Positions 1 through 8,343 of a stretch of DNA of 39,035 nucleotides are shown here, piece after piece. The stretch's first letter is position 1. Each line of letters opens with the position of its first letter. The stretch spans positions 1 to 39,035 of the forward strand of contig JAQYWN010000003.1 in NCBI GenBank assembly GCA_029379265.1, read 5' to 3'. Under the pieces are notes generated by a model that made no database searches, was not told the origin of the DNA, and saw nothing but the letters and a program-made list of their open reading frames with translations. The translations under genes were made by a program, and so were the position numbers. The DNA comes from Rhizonema sp. NSF051. GTDB taxonomy: Bacteria; Cyanobacteriota; Cyanobacteriia; Cyanobacteriales; Nostocaceae.

Positions 1-117
1 TTTTGTACTCTTTATTCGCCTACTCCTGGTTTATACCGTAGGTGCAAGATCTGAGCCCAGATTCTGACACCTTGGGGATATTTAGCTTGGCAGATTGGAG
101 GGGCGGAAGCTTATGCC

Positions 118-2517
118 TTGGTTGAGACAGAGGATCGACAACGCATTGCGCCTGGTAGTGAGAGTTTACGAAAAATTTTTGGCGACAAGCCGATTCTGCT
201 GCTGATGGATGAGTTTTTGGTCTATGTTAGCAATGCAATGGGGTTAATTGTAGGAGACACAACTTTTGGTCGTCAAGTTTTGACTTTTGTGCAGAAGCTG
301 ACGGAGGTTGTCCGAGATTTGCCTAAAACCGTTTTAGTTTATTCGTTACAAGCCAGTGTTCAGGAAGCTGTGGGTGATGAAGGACTTTTGAATATCCTGG
401 ATAAATTAGTTAGCCGCATTGATGCTAAAAGAGAACCTGTCTCTGGTGATGAAGTCATGAAAATTGTCCAGCGGCGGTTGTTTGCTGATGTGGGCGATCC
501 AGCTATAATTCAAGAAATAGCGCGTCAGCAAGCTGAACTGTTTCGGAGATTTCGAGAAAGCTATGAGGATACTAATCGAGGCAAACAAGAAGTTCAGCAG
601 CAAGCTGATGTACTAGCCGAGCGTATTCAATCGAGCTATCCGTTTCATCCTGATTTACTGGATTTGATGTATCATCGCTGGGGGAGTTTACCCAGTTATC
701 AACGTACCCGTGGAGCCTTACAATTTTTGGCACGTGTGGTTTATGCTTTACGCCAAGCAGGGGATACTTCTCTATTAATTAGTCCTGGTAATATTCCCTT
801 TGATGACGAGGGAGTCAGGGGAGCGTTTTTCTCGCAAGTAGGAGAGCGAGAACGTTTCAGTTCAGTTATAGCAGCTGACTTAATTGGACGCAAGGCAAAA
901 GTAAAAGCTGTAGACAATCGGATTGCCCAAGATGCGCCTGCCCTTAGTCTGTTGAAAGTGGGAACTAGATTGGCTTCAGCAATTCTACTGTATTCTTTTG
1001 GGGTACGCAATGGTGAAGATCGGGGGGTTGTTGAACAAGAAGTCACTGCGGCTTGTCTTGCTCCTGGGTTAGAACGAAACACGATTACAGCTACATTGAG
1101 CGATCTGCGCGAACAACTGTTATATTTGCATTATGTTGGGCGACGCTATAGGTTTGAAACTAAGCCTAATCTGAATAAATTAGTTGCTGATGAAGAAGGC
1201 AAAATCTCAGTTGATGATGTTTTAGAGAAAATTAGAATTGACTTGAGTAAGTCTTTGCAGAACAGTCGTGGTAAGGTGGTACTGTGGCCCAAGGATTCGA
1301 TGGCGATCGCAGATCGTGTACCCCAATTTAGCATCGTCTATCTCAATCCTGATTGGGCGGAAAAAAGTTGTGAAGCCACTTTAAGTGAAGCATTGACTTG
1401 GTTAGACGGGCGGGGTAACGATAAACGAGAATACAAGAATGCTCTCGCTTTTGTTATTCCCAACAAAGTACAGATGGATAAGGCACGCAAGGGAGCAAGA
1501 ACTGTAGGTGCGATCGCCTCACTACTTGAGCAAAAAGCCAAGTATAAGTTTACAGTTGAAGATACCGAAGAACTTAACGGCAAAGCTAAAGATGCTGCAA
1601 GCGAACTAAATGCTGCCTTACGCCGTTTGTATGAATATATTTTGCTACCATTACCCTGTCAGGAAGGCAACAATCCTATTCGTCTAGAAATGATTGATTT
1701 GCAATCGCAACTCAACACCAGTCAAAACCAGCAAGAGCGAGTGTTAGATGCTTTAAAAAACCATGTATTTGACTCAATTACACCTGCTAAATTAGTTCAG
1801 CATTCTGGATTAGAAAACTCAGACACTGGTTACATCAAAGCTGAGGAGTTAGTGAGTTACTTTTTCCGATTTCCCACGTTACCAAAAATGATTGATGTAT
1901 TGGGAATTCAGAATGCAATAATTAAAGCTATCGAAAAGGGACTAATTGGCTATATTCCCTCGCTCACTATTCATAATAATGCTACACCCATTATTGAGAA
2001 TACCAGTTTAATTAGCTTCAAGCAAGTCATTCCATCTGAAGAATTAGACCTTAGCGGTTATTTATTATCACCCTGGTTAGTCTCTCTGTTGCTTACTGTC
2101 TCATCTAATGGCGAACCCGAGATGACTCAAACTGAGTCTAATGAAGAATCCAATGGTGCGGGAGCTAGTAACTCCAAGGGTTACTTTATAAACAGTAAAC
2201 GCAGCCTGGTAGAAGATAACAAAGAGACTGTTAAGTATGGTTCAAAGACAAGTAGCATCGAAAGTTCAGTCTTGGTAGATGTTATCAAAGGTAAAAAACC
2301 AGCACGTTACTACAAGCTAAATTTACTCGCTAAAAAATCTCAAATCTTCCAGATATTTGAGTTGCTACAAACTTTATCAGATAAAGCTAACGAAATGACA
2401 ATTCAAGTTGAAGTTCAAGCACATACACAACAGGAACTTGACCGCAACTGGATTCGCAATGCAATTGAAGAAGTACTTGATGAAATGGACATTCAAGCGT
2501 CCTCTCATTTAGAATAG
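118..2517 (+). CDS. DUF499-family ATPase (anti-phage-associated type), apparently N-terminally truncated
   Basis: Walker-B-like ILLLMDEFLVY. In-frame sequence upstream of the TTG start reads AQILTPWGYLAWQIGGAEAYA-LVETEDR, which resembles the conserved DUF499 interior, and is preceded by an in-frame TGA at 52-54. No P-loop is visible in the ORF. Confidence 0.7.
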   Translation: MVETEDRQRIAPGSESLRKIFGDKPILLLMDEFLVYVSNAMGLIVGDTTFGRQVLTFVQKLTEVVRDLPKTVLVYSLQASVQEAVGDEGLLNILDKLVSRIDAKREPVSGDEVMKIVQRRLFADVGDPAIIQEIARQQAELFRRFRESYEDTNRGKQEVQQQADVLAERIQSSYPFHPDLLDLMYHRWGSLPSYQRTRGALQFLARVVYALRQAGDTSLLISPGNIPFDDEGVRGAFFSQVGERERFSSVIAADLIGRKAKVKAVDNRIAQDAPALSLLKVGTRLASAILLYSFGVRNGEDRGVVEQEVTAACLAPGLERNTITATLSDLREQLLYLHYVGRRYRFETKPNLNKLVADEEGKISVDDVLEKIRIDLSKSLQNSRGKVVLWPKDSMAIADRVPQFSIVYLNPDWAEKSCEATLSEALTWLDGRGNDKREYKNALAFVIPNKVQMDKARKGARTVGAIASLLEQKAKYKFTVEDTEELNGKAKDAASELNAALRRLYEYILLPLPCQEGNNPIRLEMIDLQSQLNTSQNQQERVLDALKNHVFDSITPAKLVQHSGLENSDTGYIKAEELVSYFFRFPTLPKMIDVLGIQNAIIKAIEKGLIGYIPSLTIHNNATPIIENTSLISFKQVIPSEELDLSGYLLSPWLVSLLLTVSSNGEPEMTQTESNEESNGAGASNSKGYFINSKRSLVEDNKETVKYGSKTSSIESSVLVDVIKGKKPARYYKLNLLAKKSQIFQIFELLQTLSDKANEMTIQVEVQAHTQQELDRNWIRNAIEEVLDEMDIQASSHLE

Positions 2518-2700
2518 TGATGATTGATGATTGCCATTAACAATTAACCACTAACCATTAACACTTCTTTGAATAAGTGGGTTTGTATAGCTGATTACAG
2601 ACAAAATTTACCTTACAGTCTTTCTTTGGAGGGAGGAGCAATGAAGGTAATAAAGATAATTTTTGGAAAGGAGAATAGTTGAATATACTTTGTGTTTCCA

Positions 2701-2735
2701 AGTCTCTAGTCCGACCAGCTACTAGGGGCTTTTTT
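2701..2735 (+). terminator. Rho-independent-like terminator
   Basis: AGTCTCTAGT-ccgaccagct-ACTAGGGGCT stem (with G:T pairs) followed by a T run. Confidence 0.5.
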
Positions 2736-2803
2736 AATCACCATTCACTTCTTCATCTTCGGATTACCCAATTGAAGATAGCCTATTCGATTAGGATGTA
2801 ACT

Positions 2804-4702
2804 ATGACCACACAAGCTCAACTACACCAATGGCATGAACTGGCACAGCAACTACGTGTGGACAGTATTCGCGCCACAACTGCCGCAGATTCAGGTCATC
2901 CCACTTCATCAATGTCAGCTGCCGATTTAATGGCAGTGTTGCTAAGCAAATATTTCCGCTGCGACTTCAGCAATCCGCACTCTCCCAATAACGATCACTT
3001 CATTCTCTCAAAGGGGCATGCTTCTCCCTTACTCTACTCCATGTTCAAGGCAGTGGGGGTTGTCTCCGATGAGGAGTTGCTGTCGCTACGCAAGTTTGGT
3101 AGCCGTATGCAAGGTCATCCCGTACCAATTTTACCTTGGGTTGATGTGGCAACTGGTTCGCTGGGACAAGGACTGCCGATGGGAGTTGGTGTGGCGCTAG
3201 CGGGTAAGTATCTCGATAAACTCCCTTACGGTATCTGGGTGCTATTGGGTGATAGTGAAACAGCTGAAGGTTCAGTTTGGGAAGCCTTTGAGCATGCCTC
3301 GCACTACAATCTCAACAATCTGACTGCCATTATTGACGTTAATCGACTAGGTCAGCGAGGTCAAACTCAACTGGGATGGAACACGCAAGCTTATGCGGCG
3401 CGTGCCAGAAGTTTTGGTTGGCACGCGATTGAGATCGATGGTCATAATCTCACACAGATTGACCAAGCCTATGGTGAAGCTACAACTATCGATGACAGAC
3501 CCACGGTAATTGTAGCTCGGACCGAGAAAGGAAAGGGTGTTGCTTCTTTGGAGGATATAGGTGGTTGGCATGGTAAGGCGCTCAAACCTGACCAAGCACA
3601 AGAGGCGATCGCCGAACTTGGCGGTGAGCGCCACATCACTATCCAAGTCCAAAAACCTGAAGGGCAAGATCAACCTGCGGTGACAGGCTCTTTTGCTCAA
3701 TCATTGCAACTTCCCATCTATCAAGAAGGGGAATCGATCGCTACACGTAAAGTGTACGGCGAGGCGTTGAAGGCTTTGGGAGCTGCTCGACCTGATATTG
3801 TCGTCCTTGATGGTGAGGTGAGCAACTCAACCTATGCTGTAGATTTTGCCGAAGCCTATCCTGAGCGATACTTTGAAATGTTTATTGCCGAGCAACAAAT
3901 GGTAGCTGCGGCAGTTGGCTTACAAGTGCGGCAATACAAACCTTTTGCTTCCAGCTTTGCTGCTTTCTTGAGTCGAGCCTACGACTTTGTACGCATGGCT
4001 GCCATCTCTCGCGCCAACATTAAGCTGGTCGGTTCCCACGCTGGGGTATCCATTGGAGAAGATGGACCATCCCAAATGGCACTAGAGGACTTAGCTTCTT
4101 TACGAGCAGTCTGGAGCAGTACTGTACTTTATCCTTGTGATGGCAACCAGACAGCCAAACTGGTTTCAGAAATGGTTGACTGCGATGGGATTGTCTACAT
4201 GCGCACCACTCGCATGAAAACGCCTGTGATCTATGGAGCTGACGAACAGTTTCCCATTGGTGGTAGTAAGGTCGTCCGTAGTTCTGACCGCGATCAAATG
4301 ACTGTAATTGGTGCAGGTGTGACTCTACATGAAGCGCTGAAGGCTTACGACCGTCTTAAAAGCGAAGGCATCACAGTGCGTGTCATTGACACCTATTCTG
4401 TCAAACCTATTGATGTACAGACGCTACATCAAGCTGCCCATGATACAGATGGCAAATTTATCGTTGTTGAAGACCACTGGAGTGAAGGTGGATTAGGTGC
4501 AGCAGTGCTTGATGCCTTCACTGGTAACGACACCGTACCCACATACAATGGACCTGCATTACGGTTAGTTAAACTGGCAGTACTCGATATGCCAGGATCG
4601 GGCGAACCGGAGGAACTTCTCCATGCGGCAAAAATTGATGCGGATGCCATTGTTGAAGCTGTAATATCGCTTATTAGGCAGCCAATAGGGGCTGCAGCTT
4701 GA
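2804..4702 (+). CDS. tkt: Transketolase, short (~630 aa) type
   Basis: N-terminal RATTAADSGHPTSSMSAADLMAVL, thiamine diphosphate region GDSETAEGSVWEA, and C-terminal transketolase domain VIDTYSVKPID / VEDHWSEGGLG. Confidence 0.9.
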   Translation: MTTQAQLHQWHELAQQLRVDSIRATTAADSGHPTSSMSAADLMAVLLSKYFRCDFSNPHSPNNDHFILSKGHASPLLYSMFKAVGVVSDEELLSLRKFGSRMQGHPVPILPWVDVATGSLGQGLPMGVGVALAGKYLDKLPYGIWVLLGDSETAEGSVWEAFEHASHYNLNNLTAIIDVNRLGQRGQTQLGWNTQAYAARARSFGWHAIEIDGHNLTQIDQAYGEATTIDDRPTVIVARTEKGKGVASLEDIGGWHGKALKPDQAQEAIAELGGERHITIQVQKPEGQDQPAVTGSFAQSLQLPIYQEGESIATRKVYGEALKALGAARPDIVVLDGEVSNSTYAVDFAEAYPERYFEMFIAEQQMVAAAVGLQVRQYKPFASSFAAFLSRAYDFVRMAAISRANIKLVGSHAGVSIGEDGPSQMALEDLASLRAVWSSTVLYPCDGNQTAKLVSEMVDCDGIVYMRTTRMKTPVIYGADEQFPIGGSKVVRSSDRDQMTVIGAGVTLHEALKAYDRLKSEGITVRVIDTYSVKPIDVQTLHQAAHDTDGKFIVVEDHWSEGGLGAAVLDAFTGNDTVPTYNGPALRLVKLAVLDMPGSGEPEELLHAAKIDADAIVEAVISLIRQPIGAAA

Positions 4703-4940
4703 GTCGTTAACCATTCCACCAGCACTAGTCCTACTTTTGCTGCCTGTGGCGTTTTTTAATTTCGGAGTGAAAATTTCTCCAGCTATCTGCTATGAATAGT
4801 AGCTGCAAAAATTCTGGCAAGACAACCCAAAGTGTGTCTCCAAGCCGCGCTTGGCTCTTCTGTTCGCTTGAATGAGCAGAGAAAGCTGCAAAGCAGTTTG
4901 TGCTGAAATGTTTCAAAATTTTCCTCTTAATAGGTGACTT

Positions 4941-5852
4941 ATGAAAAACACGGACACGACAAAGAACCAATATGCTATGCAAGATCCGCTCTCGCAATAT
5001 CCGCAGCCAAAGTTTCCGGAGCAGACTCAATCGCCCCCTGGATTAGCGCAGGATATGTCTCCAAAACCGGATCATGGCGAGGAAAGTTACAAAGGCTTTG
5101 GACGTTTAGCTGGACGAAAAGCGCTAATTACAGGAGCCGATTCCGGAATCGGACGCGCAGCGACCATCGCGTTCGCACGTGAAGGGGCAGATATCGTTTT
5201 GAACTACTTACCAAGCGAAGAAAAAGACGCTCAAGAAGTTGTTGCACTGATTGAGGCTGCGGGACAGAAAGCCGTGCGGTTGCCGGGCGATATCAGTGAG
5301 GAAAGCTTTTGCAAGACGTTGGTAGAGAAAGGACGCGAAGCTCTGGGCGGACTGGATATTGTTGTGAACGTTGCAGGCAAGCAGCAAGCTCTGGAAAGCA
5401 TTGAAGACCTCACGACTGAGCAGTTCGACCAAACATTCAAGACGAATGTCTACGCTATGTTCTGGATCTCCAAAGCAGCGCTTCCCCATCTGTCTCCCGG
5501 AGCGACAATTATCAACACGACTTCCATTCAGGCGTATGATCCTTCACCGATTTTGCTCGATTACGCTCCCACAAAGGCCGCCATTGTTGCTTTCACAAAG
5601 TCGCTGGCCAAGCAAGTCGCACCCAAAGGAATCCGTGTAAATGCTATAGCTCCGGGGCCGGTCTGGACGCCTCTACAGTCTAGCGGTGGTCAGCCGCCTG
5701 AGAAGATTCCAAATTTCGGAGCGCAAGTGCCGTTGAAGCGACCGGCTCAGCCTGCCGAACTCGCTCCGATCTATGTACTCTTGGCTTCGCAGGAATCCAG
5801 TTATGTGACCGGCGAAGTGTATGGAGTAACCGGTGGAAATCCGCTTCCGTAA
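4941..5852 (+). CDS. SDR family oxidoreductase (YghA/general-stress-protein-39-like)
   Basis: Rossmann motif [15 protein letters not shown], catalytic [19 protein letters not shown], and the N-terminal PPG...P(D)HGEESYKG extension typical of this subfamily. Confidence 0.9.
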   Translation: MKNTDTTKNQYAMQDPLSQYPQPKFPEQTQSPPGLAQDMSPKPDHGEESYKGFGRLAGRKALITGADSGIGRAATIAFAREGADIVLNYLPSEEKDAQEVVALIEAAGQKAVRLPGDISEESFCKTLVEKGREALGGLDIVVNVAGKQQALESIEDLTTEQFDQTFKTNVYAMFWISKAALPHLSPGATIINTTSIQAYDPSPILLDYAPTKAAIVAFTKSLAKQVAPKGIRVNAIAPGPVWTPLQSSGGQPPEKIPNFGAQVPLKRPAQPAELAPIYVLLASQESSYVTGEVYGVTGGNPLP

Positions 5853-5950
5853 AGTTCTTCTGAATGACCTCTAGAACGTGACGAGGTAACCGAAGAAAGG
5901 TAGAGGGCATTCAGTTATAAATTTTTAAAAGCCCCCTGCTACAAGGTTTC

Positions 5951-5977
5951 AAGCCCCTAAATTCATTTGTGGGGCTT
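5951..5977 (+). terminator. Hairpin downstream of the SDR gene
   Basis: AAGCCCC ... GGGGCTT inverted repeat; no good T run. Confidence 0.35.
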
Positions 5978-6116
5978 CTGTGAAATGCCATCTGCGATCC
6001 CATCAGGGATGGGGTAGTGCAAATACGTGCAACATCGAAAGCAGCAAGCTGTATCAGTTGTAGATTGGCGATCGCTTAAGCGATAATAGGAGTATTGCGC
6101 TGTGAAAAAGTAACTT

Positions 6117-6362
6117 ATGGCAAGAGAAGAACAGATTCTTGAACGCTGGCGAACACTCACGCCTGAAAAACAGCAGCAGGTTTTGGAATTCGTTGATTCG
6201 CTTCAATCTGACTCAGAATCCGAATACGTTCCACAAACACCCTTAGCTAAGAAACTGTGGGAAATTCGTACTCGAGCGCTTACCTCTGGAATGCGATTGC
6301 TTAATGAAACAGAAATCCAACAAGAGCTTGCAGAACGTCGGGGCGGCTACTGTGAGTCGTAA
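6117..6362 (+). CDS. Putative antitoxin of a PIN-domain TA module
   Basis: 81 aa, EEQILERWRTLTPEKQQQVLEFVDSLQ antitoxin-like N-terminus; overlaps the downstream PIN gene by 11 bp. Confidence 0.65.
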   Translation: MAREEQILERWRTLTPEKQQQVLEFVDSLQSDSESEYVPQTPLAKKLWEIRTRALTSGMRLLNETEIQQELAERRGGYCES

Positions 6363-6756
6363 GAAAACTTATCTTGACTCTGGTGTACTTATTACTGCTT
6401 TTAGAGGAGTTCAATTAGCAAGTATTAGAGCAAACACCATTCTCAACGATGGAAACCGGCAATTTGTGTCTAGTCAATTTGTGAAGCTAGAGGTTATACC
6501 TAAAGCAATTTATCACCATCAGCGAGACGAAGTAGAATTTTACGAAATTTTCTTCGCTGCGGTTAGCCGCTGGGCAACAGAATTAGAGCAAATTATGCAA
6601 GATGCTTATCAGCTAGCCTGTGCCTATGGTTCAGCTTCGATGGATGCACTTCACGTTGCTGCCGCAATACAGCTCAAAGCTGATGAGTTAATTACAACAG
6701 AAAAACACACAAAGCCCATGCACCGAGTTACACAAATCCAAATTTTATCGATTTAA
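6352..6756 (+). CDS. PIN-domain toxin (VapC-like)
   Basis: YLDSGVLITAF, KLEVIPKAI and SMDALHVAAA carry the expected PIN acidic residues. GTG start at 6352 preferred over the upstream ATG at 6304, which lies inside the antitoxin. Confidence 0.75.
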   Translation: MSRKKTYLDSGVLITAFRGVQLASIRANTILNDGNRQFVSSQFVKLEVIPKAIYHHQRDEVEFYEIFFAAVSRWATELEQIMQDAYQLACAYGSASMDALHVAAAIQLKADELITTEKHTKPMHRVTQIQILSI

Positions 6757-6849
6757 TTTAATAATTTCATCCTCAGTTAATTACTGATTTTCGCTATGAA
6801 TCTCTGTACATTCACTTGTATAACACAAGCTTTTTAAGAGTATGTGCCG

Positions 6850-7110
6850 CTATAGCTTGCAGATAAGCAAGTCATACTCTGCGTGTGTACCGATCCAAAA
6901 CCATGAAATGCCGTTCTCCACCTCAACACCTAAAGCACGGTAACTTAACCCTGCTCGAATTGACCAATATTTGCTACCAAGCTTTTTGAAATGCAACGAT
7001 GGATGAGACGGATCGGTTTTGAGCAACTCGTAGCATTGATCGGCAGTTCGCTGTACATTTTCTGGTAAAGCGTTGTAGCATTGCCAAAATCGTCGTGTCG
7101 TATAGTGCAT
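6850..7110 (-). CDS. RelE/ParE-family toxin
   Basis: 86 aa; SLHFKKLGSKYWSIRAGLSYRALGVEVENGISWFWIGTHAEYDLLI is a ParE/RelE-type pattern. Confidence 0.8.
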   Translation of the reverse strand: MHYTTRRFWQCYNALPENVQRTADQCYELLKTDPSHPSLHFKKLGSKYWSIRAGLSYRALGVEVENGISWFWIGTHAEYDLLICKL

Positions 7111-7310
7111 TAAATTTCGCGGCAGTGCCCTGCCTTGAATTCAGCAATCGCCTCTTGAGCCAATGCCTCTAAAGAGCCCTTTGCAATGTCGCGCTTTAGT
7201 TGCTCATCCCAACGCTGATAATCCATGTCAAAAAACCAGTGTCTCAGTTTCTCAAAGTCATTCGATGGAAGCGAGAGAATTGCAGCTTCGATTTGCTCAA
7301 GATTTGACAT
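7110..7310 (-). CDS. Antitoxin partner of the RelE/ParE-like toxin
   Basis: 66 aa; LPSNDFEKLRHWFFDMDYQRWDEQLKRDIAKGSLEALAQEAIAEFKAGHCREI; abuts the toxin by 1 bp. Confidence 0.75.
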   Translation of the reverse strand: MSNLEQIEAAILSLPSNDFEKLRHWFFDMDYQRWDEQLKRDIAKGSLEALAQEAIAEFKAGHCREI

Positions 7311-7370
7311 AACCAGTTTCTACCTCTGTTCCTTAAGCAAATTATAGCTTTGCAGGAAAGATAGAATCGC

Positions 7371-7460
7371 ATTGGCTGCGTCGGAGTCCTCAAAAACTGG
7401 CTGATTCAAGCTGTGGCAGCAGCACTGCATGATGGGCACGACACGCTGACTTTAGAATAG
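7371..7460 (+). pseudogene. Remnant of a TnsC/TniB-type AAA transposition protein (C-terminal fragment)
   Basis: Frame reads IGCVGVLKNWLIQAVAAALHDGHDTLTLE*, resembling the (T/S)xGCxGxLKxWLxxALxxAL block of TniB/TnsC; stop directly upstream and truncation directly after. Confidence 0.45.
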
Positions 7461-7631
7461 TTCTAGCCGAGGATAACGGATAAGCCCTTCCTCACTACTT
7501 CCAGCAAGGATAATGTCGATTCCATCAAAATCTAGAGGTTTAGCCGCAATTTGGAAGGAGTAACCTGCTTTTGAAGCGATCGCATAAATATAGGCATAAC
7601 TAAACTGTTCTTTGTGTTGATTGATATCTAC
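7452..7631 (-). pseudogene. DUF4365-like protein fragment
   Basis: Minus strand reads VDINQHKEQFSYAYIYAIASKAGYSFQIAAKPLDFDGIDIILAGSSEEGLIRYPRLELF*. No ATG/GTG at the expected start (GTA), and a stop just upstream. Confidence 0.55.
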
Positions 7632-7683
7632 TTGTTACTCCCACCACATATTGGACAAGCAATAATCGTGACTTGGATACGAA

Positions 7684-8289
7684 TCAACTATGAATTCTAG
7701 GTTCTGAATACAGAGTTGCTAGTAACTCACTTTCAACAATAGCCAATTCTTCTAATCGTTGTCTGACAATTTCACGGTCAAAATAGGTATCAGCCAACAC
7801 CCAGTAAATACCAAAATGGCGTGCTTCAGATGCCATCAAGCTGCGATAAAATTTGGCTAATTCTGGTTCGGGACAGTGAGTTGCTAGTAATCCCAGTCGT
7901 TCGTGACTGCGTGCTTCAATTAAACCAGTGACGAGCATTGAATCTAAAAAGCGATCTGGTTCAGTGGGACGAACTTGGGCTTTTAAACCAGCACCGTAGG
8001 GAGGTGGTGGCAGAGGAGCTAAGGGAATTCCCCGACGTTCCAGCCATTGATTGACTAACTCAAAGTGCTCTAGTTCTTCACGGGCGATCGCAGTTAATTC
8101 CCGTATCATTTTGGTATTGGAAGGGTAGCGAAATATATAGTTTAACGCCACGCCCGCAGCTTTGCATTCGCAATGGGAGTGATCTAGGAGAATTGTGTCG
8201 AGGTTGGCTAGTGCCTGTTCTACCCAAGCCATACTAGTGGGTTGTTTTAAAGCATTGATAGTTTGTAAATGATTTGAAAGCACATTCAT
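7684..8289 (-). CDS. miaE: tRNA-(ms2io6A)-hydroxylase (MiaE)
   Basis: Di-iron ferritin-like pattern: DHSHCECKAAGVALNYIFRYP, AREELEHFELV, IEARSHERLGLL, ASEARHFGIY. Confidence 0.92.
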   Translation of the reverse strand: MNVLSNHLQTINALKQPTSMAWVEQALANLDTILLDHSHCECKAAGVALNYIFRYPSNTKMIRELTAIAREELEHFELVNQWLERRGIPLAPLPPPPYGAGLKAQVRPTEPDRFLDSMLVTGLIEARSHERLGLLATHCPEPELAKFYRSLMASEARHFGIYWVLADTYFDREIVRQRLEELAIVESELLATLYSEPRIHS

Positions 8290-8343
8290 TAGGGGTACGA
8301 GAACTGGCAGAAATAGATCGCTCTCCTTAAAATATAATGGCTA

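Noticed and set aside
741-1583. Minus-strand ORFs opposite the DUF499 gene
   Set aside because: They lie antisense to a well-supported coding frame and show no recognisable family; same reasoning for antisense ORFs in tkt, A2M, pbpC, cimA and thiG.
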